64,000 nucleotides of DNA, from contig NZ_CP150901.1 in the NCBI RefSeq assembly GCF_038050405.1, forward strand, positions 4,216,001-4,280,000. Direction: 5' to 3'. Below, piece by piece: positions 6,593 to 15,446 of this stretch (its first letter is position 1; each line of letters begins with the position of its first letter). This DNA comes from Paraburkholderia sp. IMGN_8. Its GTDB lineage: Bacteria; Pseudomonadota; Gammaproteobacteria; Burkholderiales; Burkholderiaceae. The notes beneath the pieces are model-generated. The model was not told the DNA's origin, did not search any database, and saw only the letters and a program-made list of their open reading frames with translations. The position numbers and the translations under genes are program-made.

Positions 6593-8335
6593 TCAAGCGA
6601 TGCGATAGTGCGTTCGTAGTCTGTTAAGCACAATCCGGTGATTTTCCATCAATTCAGCAGGAGTCCACCGCGCATTTTTGAGTACACGCAGGGAGTTCGG
6701 GCAGGTATTGATTTTCTTGGAGAAATACTTCTTCAGCTTGACATCGTAGTCTGCGTTGCCTTGCGCAGTGTTCTTCTTCGTGGTGATGAGTACAAGATTG
6801 CCAAGCCGGTTTGTCCATTCCACGCGTTGTTCGTCTGTGAAGTCCCTGCGCCATTGACTTTCGGGTGCAGGGTGTTGAGGTAACACATGTTCGACGGAAA
6901 GCGACTCGAACGCCATCCGGTGTGCGTGGTCGTGGTAGAGATAATCAAGCTTGATGAGTAGATATCGGGTGAAACGGCGGCCATAGACGGCAGCCTCGAT
7001 AGCGCGATCGACACCGGCGGCGTCAATGCCAAAACACGCGTCGTTGAGAACGTCATCTGGACTACGCGCACTTTCGACGACCCGAATGATCTGGTTCATG
7101 TTGTCGATCCGTTCAGTCGGCGTATACTGAGCAATCCAGTCTGCAGAGAATTTATTGTCCAATAGGGTCAAAAATTCGAAGAGACGACGATGCTTGAAAC
7201 GGTCGAAAAAGCGCAGGGCAGGGGGAATCCAGTCCGTGGAGGGAAGGCCTGTTAGCATGACTTTGATCAGGTTGTCGCATTCAAAGCTCGCGTCCGTCTC
7301 GTCGTAATTCTCTCCGCCTAGCAGTCGAGCATAGTGGTCGAGATAGCGCTCAATGAACTCAAACGTCTCCTTACCTTTCGTTAGCAATGCCGGCTTCTTC
7401 TGGCCAGTAGCCCTGTCCTTTTCCTTCGGATCGTAAATTTTCTGCTCAAATTCCTGCAGCAGGTTCAACCTTGCCTTGTCCTTCAGGAGAATGGTGCGTA
7501 GATAATTCAGGAAACGGTCGAAATCGTCGCCGAGCTCGCTTTCCGCGTCTTCCCAAAGTTCGGCACACCGTGTCTTGTCAATTTCCCGCGCAACGGCTCC
7601 GAGATTCATTGACTTCAAAATGTCACTGTTGCGCAGAGGCACGCCTCGGGCGTTTAGAACGGTGAAGAGCCGGAATGCGTCGTCAAGGTCCTCGGTCGCG
7701 ATGTAGATGAGGAGAACGCGGTTGCGCAGGAACTTAAGGAATTCCTCCAATACCACGGGCTGCTCTGGGTCGCTGAGATAACGTCGAATTTCTAGAATTG
7801 CACGAGCCATGTTCCGGATGGACGGGGCTTCGGACCGGGTCGCAAGCTGTTCAAGCTCTGTCTCACGGTTGGTACCTCCGTCCACCTTCACAAACTCGTC
7901 GACGAAATCCTGAACGTCCTTCCGGATAGCAAAGACGATGCGTGTGCGCTCCGGGATCTCGTCGATGTCATCGCCCTGCTGGAAAATCGAGCGCTGACAA
8001 CTCGCTCGCACATTGCTACTTGTAGAAAGGTCGCGCAAACATGCGAACAGTAGAAACAGTGTCGTCATCCGCTGCTGGCCGTCGAGAAGGTCGTTCTCGT
8101 CAAAGTCCTGGCCGAGTCCTGGGTTTGCGCGCTTCGACTGAAATACAAATGATCCGAGGAAGTACTCCTGATCCGGCTTTTCTGCGAGAGCGAAGGAAAG
8201 GTCGTCGAGCAGATCGTTGACTTCGTCGCGCGACCAGATGTAAGGCCTCTGATATTCAGGGATGCGGAACCACATGTTGGAGAAAATATCCTTGACGAGG
8301 ATCTTCTCGCTTTTGATTTCGTGACTGTTTGACAT
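6593..8335 (-). CDS. DUF262 + HNH (DUF1524-like) protein, GmrSD-type
   Basis: 580 residues. The N-terminal DUF262 (ParB/Srx-like) domain is clear: IPEYQRPYIW at residues 25-34 and DGQQRMTTLFLL at ~85-96. The C-terminal domain carries FESLSVEHVLPQ (~476-487) and NRLGNLVLITTKKN (~509-522), the HNH signature of DUF1524. This single-chain architecture is that of GmrSD-type type IV restriction systems, where the DUF262 part binds/hydrolyses NTP and the HNH cuts modified phage DNA. Length and motifs are intact, and the start follows GAGAG. It stands alone; the target is not deducible. Confidence 0.85.
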   Translation of the reverse strand: MSNSHEIKSEKILVKDIFSNMWFRIPEYQRPYIWSRDEVNDLLDDLSFALAEKPDQEYFLGSFVFQSKRANPGLGQDFDENDLLDGQQRMTTLFLLFACLRDLSTSSNVRASCQRSIFQQGDDIDEIPERTRIVFAIRKDVQDFVDEFVKVDGGTNRETELEQLATRSEAPSIRNMARAILEIRRYLSDPEQPVVLEEFLKFLRNRVLLIYIATEDLDDAFRLFTVLNARGVPLRNSDILKSMNLGAVAREIDKTRCAELWEDAESELGDDFDRFLNYLRTILLKDKARLNLLQEFEQKIYDPKEKDRATGQKKPALLTKGKETFEFIERYLDHYARLLGGENYDETDASFECDNLIKVMLTGLPSTDWIPPALRFFDRFKHRRLFEFLTLLDNKFSADWIAQYTPTERIDNMNQIIRVVESARSPDDVLNDACFGIDAAGVDRAIEAAVYGRRFTRYLLIKLDYLYHDHAHRMAFESLSVEHVLPQHPAPESQWRRDFTDEQRVEWTNRLGNLVLITTKKNTAQGNADYDVKLKKYFSKKINTCPNSLRVLKNARWTPAELMENHRIVLNRLRTHYRIA

Positions 8336-8839
8336 GGTCTCTCGTTATTTCTTGCCGTTATCGGCCCCCGCCGAGCGTAAGTCCAGCAGAGGCATTCTAC
8401 GTTACTGCCGTCGTGTTCCGAGTGCAATTGTGCGGCGGACCTTCCCCCTCATTTTTTGTGGAAGGAAGCGTTTCATTGAAGGATCAGTCACCGTCGTGGA
8501 TGTGGCAACGGCGCTTTCGCCTGAAAGGGCGTTCGAATGAGCCTGTGCGCATTGCACGCAGCGGCATGCGTTGAAAGGGGCGGCGAGTCGACTTTTTACT
8601 GCCGCTACGTCAGGGGAGCAGGGAATTCACATTCGCCAGGTTAATAGCTGCGGGATCTGCAGCTATCGCAGTGCGGAGTGGACGCTCAAACGAATGTCGT
8701 AGGGTCTTTCCGAAGACGCCGAGTCGCTCATTGTTCTTGAAAAGTCCGTGCAAACCGTTCTATTGTTCTGGAAATGCCAACACTAGCGGATATGAGCATG
8801 GCATAGTGCGGTCATTCTCTTAACCAAACGGAGTTCAAT
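8336..8839. other. Intergenic, no gene seen
   Basis: About 500 bases between divergent genes (DUF262 protein leftward, H-NS family rightward). It must carry both promoters. No convincing coding frame, hairpin terminator or repeat was found. Confidence 0.6.
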
Positions 8840-9652
8840 ATGGCGACGCTAGAACAAATCCAGAATCGGGTGAAGAAGCTTCAGGCGCAAGCAGACGCAT
8901 TGATCGCGAAAAAAGTGCAGGAGGCAGTCGATCAGATTCGAGGACTCATGTTGAAGTATGGTTTGACGACGGCGGACATTGAGCCGAGTGCAAAGGTTCG
9001 ACGTGAAACGAAGACCCCGGGCCGCAAAGCTATAGGTGCCACGGCTGTGTCTATAGCGAAATACCGTGACCCACATACCGGCGCGACATGGACCGGTCAC
9101 GGACGTGCGCCTGCCTGGATTGCAAATGCAAAGGACCGTAGCAAGTTCCTGGCTGATGGTGTGAACGAATCCGCGACTGCGAGTACTCAAAAATCGTCTA
9201 CGAAGAAGTCGGCGGCCGCTGTGAACGGCGCAGGACATACGGGACAACCGAAAGGCAAGCAGCCGGCGAAGTACATTAACCGGAAGACGGGCGCCACTTG
9301 GAGCGGACGGGGTCCCGCGCCCGCGTGGCTTGCAGGTGCGAAAGATCGCACGAAGTTTCTGATTGAATCGGACGCTGAGTCAACGCCATCTGTTCCTAAA
9401 GAAGCGGTGGCTCAGAAGATCGGGCGCAAGAATGCGGTTGCGGCGAAGAAGGGTGTCGCAAAGAAGGCGGTCGCAGCGAAGAAGTCGACGGGCAAGAAGG
9501 CTGTTGCGAAAAAGGCGCTGCCCACTCCGAGACTCAAGAATGCCGCGACCAAGAAGGCAGTCGCCCGCAAGCGCGTCACAGGCAAGGCAAAGGCGACCGT
9601 GGCTGACGTTGTTGCAACGTCGGAGTCGCCGGTCGAGCAGGCGGTCGCATAA
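8840..9652 (+). CDS. H-NS family protein with two DNA-binding cores and H1-like tail
   Basis: 270 residues. Residues 1-50 (MATLEQIQNRVKKLQAQADA...) form the coiled-coil oligomerisation part with GLTTADIE. Two copies of the H-NS C-terminal core follow: YRDPHTGATWTGHGRAPAWI (~75-94) and YINRKTGATWSGRGPAPAWL (~144-163), each ending in AKDR-x-KFL. From ~190 the tail is built of KKAVA/AKK motifs like bacterial H1-type tails. It should bind AT-rich, often foreign, DNA and silence or bridge it. Family members usually have one core; the duplication is unusual. Start supported by CGGAG upstream. Confidence 0.85.
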   Translation: MATLEQIQNRVKKLQAQADALIAKKVQEAVDQIRGLMLKYGLTTADIEPSAKVRRETKTPGRKAIGATAVSIAKYRDPHTGATWTGHGRAPAWIANAKDRSKFLADGVNESATASTQKSSTKKSAAAVNGAGHTGQPKGKQPAKYINRKTGATWSGRGPAPAWLAGAKDRTKFLIESDAESTPSVPKEAVAQKIGRKNAVAAKKGVAKKAVAAKKSTGKKAVAKKALPTPRLKNAATKKAVARKRVTGKAKATVADVVATSESPVEQAVA

Positions 9653-9670
9653 GATAGTTGCAAGACTACC

Positions 9671-9717
9671 CCCGTGATTCGCGGGCAGTTCCCTTGTTAC
9701 AATCGCGCGATCACGGG
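9671..9717. repeat. Inverted repeat downstream of the H-NS gene
   Basis: CCCGTGAT (9671-9678) pairs with ATCACGGG (9710-9717), with CGCG/CGCG extending the stem inward. It lies just after the H-NS-family stop codon. There is no T-tract, so it is not a classical intrinsic terminator; it may be an mRNA 3' structure. Confidence 0.45.
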
Positions 9718-9884
9718 AGGGACGGAGTCCTAGGATAGCTCTATAAGAGCGGGCGTCCCGTTTGCGGCCGTCCCTCGTGCACTTTCCTCCGACATGCGGC
9801 CCAATACCGACGCAGCCTCGTTGTACGCGCGGGAAGCCGGGCTGACGCTCGCGCAGGTAAACAAAACATAGTGCAAAAAAGAGT

Positions 9885-11618
9885 ATGAGCGTTGAAACCG
9901 TTGAGCGGCTGCTCGACCAGGCGTATCTGCGCTGGCCGATCCCTCACCCAAATAGTGGGCTGTCGACGTGGTACTGCCTCACCGCCTCGGAAGACATGCA
10001 GCGGAACTTCTTCGTTGGGATGGCTGCGCCGCTTCCAAGCGCGCAATTGGTTTTTTACATCGATAAATACAAGTATTCGATGAGGTATGCGCTTCAGCGT
10101 ATCGCACGTGAGTCGACCGATGGCTCGTGGGCACCGGTACCCAGAAAAGTCTTACCCAAGCATTACATAGCCGCCAGCAAGCTGATGGTTGCGGGAGTGG
10201 ACTACTCTTCAGTGGCACAATTATGTTCGGCACTGCACGCGAAGACCGCGTTTGCCGTCGAGACGTCGGACAGTTGGCGACTCACCGTCGACTTCGAGCA
10301 TCACGACAAGTCCTACGTCGCGCTAGAATTCTTTGGTATCGGGAAAAACGAAGAAACCGACCCTGCGACACGTCTCTTCACGTGGATAAGTGCTCCCGCA
10401 TTGGCTCCTGACGTCGTGCGCAGAATCGCCGGAAGTGTCCACTCCGAGCGTGAACTGTTGTTTTACACCTTTCGTGGCGTGCTGGCTAAGGAGCTTGCTC
10501 GATACTATCCGAGGGCGCCGCGAATAATTCCCGAGTCGTGGCGATTCCCATGGGGAAGTCAGGCCGATACGTCGGAGCTGTTGGCAGCGCTCGGACTTCG
10601 ATGCTTATACCATGTGGTCGCCATTCACTTTGGTGCCGCTGCCGAGGGAGTTCGTGGCGGCGGTCCATCGAACCTGCTTCTCGTCATTTCTCACGATGAG
10701 CTCGTCGCGAACCTTGAGCGACTGAGCGGGGTATCAAAAAACACCGCGAGAGATTTCGTTAGTCGACTTACGCTGGGAAACCGGACCCAATCGCCTGACC
10801 CTGCATTGCAGCCGATTGTGCCTCTTGGGGCGAAAATGCTTGCTATCCCGTGCATTCATTTTCTATCTTCACATGCTGAGCGCAACGTGCTCAGCCTGAT
10901 GGCCCGCACCGAAACAGTTCAGTTCAATTCTCAGAGCAGTCTCTTCGAAAAGGGGATGGTAGGTCGACTGGCTGCGACGGCGTCGGTGCCGGCCAACTGC
11001 GCAATGCTAGTCAATAGAACGTTCAGGGGCGGAGGGACGGAGGAGGAAATCGACGTTCTTCTGATCGACGAGGGGTCGCACCATATTCTCGTATGCGAAC
11101 TTCGTTGGATTTTGCCACCGGGTGACCCTAAAGAGGTACGCAACCGCAAGAGCGAATGTCTGAAGAAGGTGCGGCAAGTGCGAAGGAAGGTCGATTGGAT
11201 CGCAAACAACTCGGATGCTATTGCTCAAAGGGCGCTTGGGCCCGGGCCAGTGGCCGCTGGGAGCTGCCTCTGGACTGTGAGCGGTGTCGTTCTCATTGAA
11301 GGTTACGGTGGGACCCGAAGTCCTGACGCTCGCTTTCCCATAATGCCAATTGGACTTTTCACTCGAGGCCTGAATATTGCAGCCTCATTGGCGTCGGTCA
11401 CCCAGTGGATTTCCGGGATGTCGTGGTTGCCAATAGAGCAACAACATTTCGGTTCGAGCGACGTAGAGGTCGATATTGGTACAGAAAAACCCTTGATCGT
11501 CGAAGGCCTCAGTTCTATCGTACCGCTAGATGTATATCTCGCAGACGCTCTGAAGAGCCTCCACAAGCGCTCCGAATCCTTCGGCGGGGCGGTCGAGAAA
11601 ATCGGCGTCCCTGAGTGA
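9885..11618 (+). CDS. Uncharacterised 577-aa protein with PD-(D/E)xK-like segment
   Basis: No family recognised over its length. Around residues 380-405 the sequence GGGTEEEIDVLLIDEG is followed by SHHILVCELRW: an acidic beta strand, turn, then E-x-x-W strand. This fits the D-(x)n-E-x-(K/R-like) core of PD-(D/E)xK or NERD-type nucleases, although the usual Lys is replaced by Arg in ELR. The N-terminal half (VERLLDQAYLRWPIPHPNSG...) is a mixed fold. No signal peptide or membrane helices. It abuts an IS66 fragment and lies between defence-type genes, so a defence role is plausible inference only. Confidence 0.6.
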   Translation: MSVETVERLLDQAYLRWPIPHPNSGLSTWYCLTASEDMQRNFFVGMAAPLPSAQLVFYIDKYKYSMRYALQRIARESTDGSWAPVPRKVLPKHYIAASKLMVAGVDYSSVAQLCSALHAKTAFAVETSDSWRLTVDFEHHDKSYVALEFFGIGKNEETDPATRLFTWISAPALAPDVVRRIAGSVHSERELLFYTFRGVLAKELARYYPRAPRIIPESWRFPWGSQADTSELLAALGLRCLYHVVAIHFGAAAEGVRGGGPSNLLLVISHDELVANLERLSGVSKNTARDFVSRLTLGNRTQSPDPALQPIVPLGAKMLAIPCIHFLSSHAERNVLSLMARTETVQFNSQSSLFEKGMVGRLAATASVPANCAMLVNRTFRGGGTEEEIDVLLIDEGSHHILVCELRWILPPGDPKEVRNRKSECLKKVRQVRRKVDWIANNSDAIAQRALGPGPVAAGSCLWTVSGVVLIEGYGGTRSPDARFPIMPIGLFTRGLNIAASLASVTQWISGMSWLPIEQQHFGSSDVEVDIGTEKPLIVEGLSSIVPLDVYLADALKSLHKRSESFGGAVEKIGVPE

Positions 11619-11619
11619 C

Positions 11620-11817
11620 ATTTGCCGCATCGACACCCCTGGACACTGGCACGCCGCAACCACCTGGGCCTTGAACTCCTGGCTGTAGCGGCGACGACGC
11701 CGCCGTTCGACCGTGCTCTTCTTCTGCGATAGTGTTCACGTGTCCACCTATCGTTAAGTGGATACGATGCTCCCAAGATCTTCAATGCAACTCAAGATGG
11801 GTTGCCCGTGCGCTTAC
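11620..11817 (-). mobile_element. IS66-family left-end fragment (tnpA start)
   Basis: Read on the minus strand, the piece begins with GTAAGCGCACGGGCAACCCA (11817 downward), a typical IS66 terminal repeat, and runs into a TnpA N-terminus (RRRRRRYSQEFKAQVVAAC...CPGVSMRQM). The likely GTG start (11739) and the conserved YSQEFKA segment lie in different frames, so there is a frameshift. The element stops abruptly at ~11620 beside the end of the 577-residue gene; tnpB, tnpC and the right end are gone. Confidence 0.7.
11740..11765 (-). promoter_or_regulatory. Hairpin covering the IS66 tnpA ribosome-binding site
   Basis: GTGTCCAC (11740-11747) pairs with GTGGATAC (11758-11765) with one mismatch (a G-U pair in one orientation). 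On the minus strand its 3' arm contains the Shine-Dalgarno-like AGGTGG and ends directly at the GTG start of tnpA. Similar stems occur at the other two IS66 left ends in this window. Confidence 0.5.
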
Positions 11818-11989
11818 GAAGCGTCGATTGAGACTCCGGTGCTTCCGCAGTCGTGACGGGCGAGACTGCAGCTAGCAGGTAGAACCAGTGAGGTTGCACG
11901 TCTTCTGGAACACTGTCACTGCATGGCTGGCGAAAGCCACCTTTCATCGCCGGCATGAATGCAAGGCCACCAGACCATGTCAGGATAGA

Positions 11990-13153
11990 CTAGGAGAAGA
12001 AGGTTTCCGGCAAGGATTCCAGGAGGCCTCTTGTATATGACGCAGCCGCCAAGGCGGCGTAGCGCTGCCAGGTATCGTTCTTGTGGCTGTCGCAATAATC
12101 GCAGACTCCGCGAACGACCATTATGTCCTGCTCCATGGACCATGCTGCGTCTTGCACGCCACTCCCTTCCATTTCAATTGCCCGTACATTCCACTTGTCT
12201 CTAATCCGGTCCCGGGAGGAGGGATCTTTCAACAAGATATTTGCGCTACCGATTGCGCCTCGATGCACCAAAGGTTCACCCGCCCGCCTGTTCGACTGGG
12301 GAGGATGAGGGATTTTGAGACGGCCTTCATACAAGACATCGCTTCGTGCGGAGGGTCTCTTGAAGACGGCGTCCTTTTGTGCAACATTCTTGATCAAGGC
12401 TTTCCACGATGAACTTGAGTTCGCATCGTCGACCTCGAGTTCATGTACAGCATTCACCAACCTCCGGTCGGGCTTCTGTGGATGGGCGCGATTTTCGTCG
12501 CCGGCGATTGTGCGTTTAACAAAGTCATATTGAATGATGCCGCGTTCGTCAGCCACGACAACGTCGCCGAGGCGAACATGCTCAGATGGGTTTTTTGGAC
12601 TCGGACACCCGCCGGCGATCCCGACCATTATTACGTGCTTCAGTTCCTTGTGGAAGCTTCTCAATGCATGAATTGCTAAAATAGCTGCATTGCTGTTCCC
12701 CATACCAGAGGTAGCAAGTAATACCCGACGCTCGAAGCCATCGATCGAGCGGTAGCAACCGGTTCGGTACGAGTTAGGATCGCCAGGTCCGCCACTGATT
12801 CGCTTGTCGTCAACTGCATCGAAGGTTTTCAGGACTGCCTGCGTCTCGAGCGGCAAAGCACAGACTATTAGTACAGAAAGCGGAGCGACACTCGAGAACT
12901 TAAACGTCCAGTCAGATCGGGACGGCGTCAATTTAACAGGTGGCAACTCGACATTGTTAAACTTGGCCGTTATCGAGACCGTGGCGGTTGGGGGGCTGAC
13001 GAACTGTCTTATAAACCCCATATATTGCTTGACCACCGATCCTACGATTTCGCCTGCATCGGTACTTATCGTAAATTCAACGCCCGTGAGCGATTCGCCG
13101 TTACGATTGACGGCATCAAGGTATAAAGGTCTGAACTCTTGTTCGGGCGTCAT
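11990..13153 (-). CDS. Nucleoside phosphorylase/nucleosidase-domain protein with N-terminal beta domain
   Basis: 387 residues. From ~95 the sequence follows the PNP/MTA-SAH nucleosidase fold: VLIVCALPLETQAV, GMGNSNAAILAIHAL, HVIMVGIAGG, GDVVVAD, and AIEMEGSGV near the C-terminus, where the E of EMEG is the nucleoside-binding glutamate. The first ~90 residues (beta strands, FTISTDAGEIVGSVV...) form a separate domain not found in metabolic enzymes. Stand-alone PNP-domain proteins with accessory domains are often linked to prokaryotic conflict systems, where they may degrade or sense nucleotides. The ATG at 13153 is the only start after an upstream stop. Confidence 0.8.
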   Translation of the reverse strand: MTPEQEFRPLYLDAVNRNGESLTGVEFTISTDAGEIVGSVVKQYMGFIRQFVSPPTATVSITAKFNNVELPPVKLTPSRSDWTFKFSSVAPLSVLIVCALPLETQAVLKTFDAVDDKRISGGPGDPNSYRTGCYRSIDGFERRVLLATSGMGNSNAAILAIHALRSFHKELKHVIMVGIAGGCPSPKNPSEHVRLGDVVVADERGIIQYDFVKRTIAGDENRAHPQKPDRRLVNAVHELEVDDANSSSSWKALIKNVAQKDAVFKRPSARSDVLYEGRLKIPHPPQSNRRAGEPLVHRGAIGSANILLKDPSSRDRIRDKWNVRAIEMEGSGVQDAAWSMEQDIMVVRGVCDYCDSHKNDTWQRYAALAAASYTRGLLESLPETFFS

Positions 13154-13163
13154 ATCCGGGGCG

Positions 13164-13628
13164 CTAGCAGCAGAATTTGACGGTGGTGTTTCCTCGAGTG
13201 CAGATTACGCAGCATTCGTCGGCAATCAGTTCGCTTACTGCACAGGTGACGTCACATCTCCTATCTTGGGCGGTGCGCGAATGGACGACCATGCCCGAAA
13301 AGACATTGCCGAGGCGACCATCCCGATTCCCGGGAATTGGGGCCAGCCCACCCATAATCGAAACGATATCGAACTCGTCAATCGGGCCTACATTGATCGA
13401 CACCTGATCCAAGGCAACATGGATGATAATCCGAGCGAAAAATGAGCCAGCTGGGGATCCTATCGCGTCCATATAACTCGTACCAGGGAGAGGCATGGAT
13501 ACGTTGGCAAAAATCGAACCGGGACCCCGGCTAGTCAGGGATGGGATACTCTCCAGAGCAATTGAAGCGGGCCCAGGTAAGGGAAAATACCCAACTGGTA
13601 GTGGGAGTGATGCCAATTGAACGATCAT
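13164..13628 (-). CDS. Putative ORF upstream of the PNP-domain gene
   Basis: A 154-residue frame (MIVQLASLPLPVGYFPLPG...) ends 10 bases before the PNP-domain gene on the same strand, so it could be its operon partner. It contains the ordered-looking segment VALDQVSINVGPIDEFDIVSI, but the last third is cysteine-rich and there is no good ribosome-binding site. No family recognised; it could be leader sequence. Confidence 0.3.
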   Translation of the reverse strand: MIVQLASLPLPVGYFPLPGPASIALESIPSLTSRGPGSIFANVSMPLPGTSYMDAIGSPAGSFFARIIIHVALDQVSINVGPIDEFDIVSIMGGLAPIPGNRDGRLGNVFSGMVVHSRTAQDRRCDVTCAVSELIADECCVICTRGNTTVKFCC

Positions 13629-14262
13629 GGCTGGCTCGCAGTGGTGGGCCCATATTCGGTGCGACACTGAACCCGTTAACCATAGTTCAACATCTCTGTT
13701 GATGCGAGTTTAAAAGGGGGCGATGCGTTCAATAGCATCGCTGGTACTTGCTCCGAGAGAGATTTGTGCGGGATTGCGCGATAGCGCACATACTTTTCCA
13801 AAGAAACTTTGAGCTTGAAGGAAAGTTGGGTATGCACCTTCAGTATACCCAGCAGCAGGGAAAGGCGGATCGAAATCGCTAACGTCGTGTTGCATCCGAA
13901 AAGTATGAAAAACACATGGCACGTTCTCCCACTTTTGTCCAGGGTTGATAGGGCGGATGAGCCGCAGAAAACGAAGAGTCGCTGGGATGTGGCATTTGTA
14001 AAATGGACAAGGCGATCGACCGCCGCCCCTAATCTTCCATTCCTAAAACCACGGCCCGTCTTGCGTGTCGGTTCGCTAACGCACGTATCGTGAACATTTT
14101 TTCGCTTGGTATAGGAAAAGTTATACCTATACTTCGGCAGGCACGGCTCAATTGTACAAATCGGGTCACTTTGATCAGTCTCTGACTAGCTCCATACGAG
14201 TGCGCATCCCGGAATAAATCAACCCGCAGTCAGGAATGTCTTCTATTTGAAAGGAGACGACG
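13629..14262. other. Intergenic region with a 7-bp inverted repeat
   Basis: About 630 bases between the divergent PNP-domain and SGNH genes, AT-richer than its surroundings. GTATAGG (14109-14115) and CCTATAC (14126-14132) form an inverted repeat ~130 bases before the SGNH start, a possible operator. No convincing gene was found in it. Confidence 0.5.
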
Positions 14263-15189
14263 ATGGCATCCGAATTTCCAATCGCACTGCTGGGTCCAAA
14301 CGATTTACATTCGGATAAGGCGTCCGTCCTGACGACGTCGACATGGCGACTACTTGCCCAAGGCGACTCATGGTTCTCAATTGGCCAACTACCTCCATGG
14401 CTGACCGGGAACCTGCTTTTTAGCCTCAGATTTCCGGAGTCAAGCGCCGCTGTTTCATACGCTTCTCCCGGAAAAACCTTCGCCCAGATGGTCGACTGGC
14501 ACCGGGAGACGTCGTTTGCAGCCGCCCTGGCTGGAGGCAATCTCGCATATCAATGGGACGCAATACTCCTATCGGCGGGCGGCAATGACCTGTTCGACGC
14601 CATACTTCTCCTTCCGGACGAACCCGATCCTGACAAAGCGTCGAGGCGAATTCTCTTGACGCCAGCCGAGCGCTCTGCGATCGGCAATGTGGCTCGCTAC
14701 GTTCGAAACAGCGGTTGGAATAATCTTATTCGACTGCTTGTCGACTGCTTTGCGGCGTTGATTTCGAAAAGAGATAGCGCCGGCAGCCGATCGAGATTTG
14801 TGCCGATTTTTGTCCATACCTACGATTGTCCACAGCCCAGGTGGGCTCCCGCTGGACCGGGCATCGGACCATGGTTGGCACGTGCGTTTAAGGAGTATCA
14901 GATTCCGGAGGATGACTGGTTACCTTTGACGCGGCATCTAATTCAGCAATGGGCCCAGTTTTTGGGTGGCGTGAATGCGACCCTTATGCGGGATAGGGCT
15001 GTATCAACTCCGAACGTCGTTCCAGTAAATTTGATTGGAACACTTTCTCCGGCACCGGCAGCGTCTACTGGCGAAAGCGGGGATTGGCGAAACGAAATCC
15101 ACCCGTCGTTTCACGGCTACGCCAAGCTGGCTGTGGCTTTCGAGAAGCAGGTGCACATCGTACCGACAACCGTCGTGGCCGCTGCCTGA
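14263..15189 (+). CDS. SGNH/GDSL-type hydrolase
   Basis: 308 residues with the three hallmark blocks: GDSW (34-37, Ser36 nucleophile), GGND (106-109, Asn of the oxyanion hole) and DWRNEIHPSFHGYAKLA near the C-terminus, giving the Asp-x-x-His pair. It should be a serine esterase/lipase. No signal peptide is seen; the N-terminus (MASEFPIALLGPND) is short and polar. AAAGGAGACGACG gives a strong ribosome-binding site. It is the first of four same-strand phospho- or carboxyl-ester hydrolases. Confidence 0.85.
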   Translation: MASEFPIALLGPNDLHSDKASVLTTSTWRLLAQGDSWFSIGQLPPWLTGNLLFSLRFPESSAAVSYASPGKTFAQMVDWHRETSFAAALAGGNLAYQWDAILLSAGGNDLFDAILLLPDEPDPDKASRRILLTPAERSAIGNVARYVRNSGWNNLIRLLVDCFAALISKRDSAGSRSRFVPIFVHTYDCPQPRWAPAGPGIGPWLARAFKEYQIPEDDWLPLTRHLIQQWAQFLGGVNATLMRDRAVSTPNVVPVNLIGTLSPAPAASTGESGDWRNEIHPSFHGYAKLAVAFEKQVHIVPTTVVAAA

Positions 15190-15446
15190 TCTTTCTCTCG
15201 AAGGGAACGGCACGCTGTCACTAATGGCTTACAAAGAAAGGTTGTTCAATGCCGCAATGCCGGGAATTTGACGCCCGCCAGTGCGGTAACACTTAACTTT
15301 CTAAGCAAAAGGAAATTGATTTACTGCACGTCGTTATAGTGCAGAGGATTGCAGGAAGTAACGGCGAGCGCTGTCGTCGGACGGACGCCGCATAGTATCG
15401 CGCCGCCCACGGCGGGCGAAGAGAAAAAATGAGAGAGAGGGCAATC

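Noticed and set aside
9653..9884. Possible short peptide (27 codons) ending just before the 577-residue gene
   Set aside because: ATG at about 9793 without a ribosome-binding site; too short to support without further evidence.
12804..13445. 213-codon plus-strand frame
   Set aside because: It is antisense to the PNP-domain gene, which has clear family motifs; the plus frame is Thr/Ser-rich without a ribosome-binding site.
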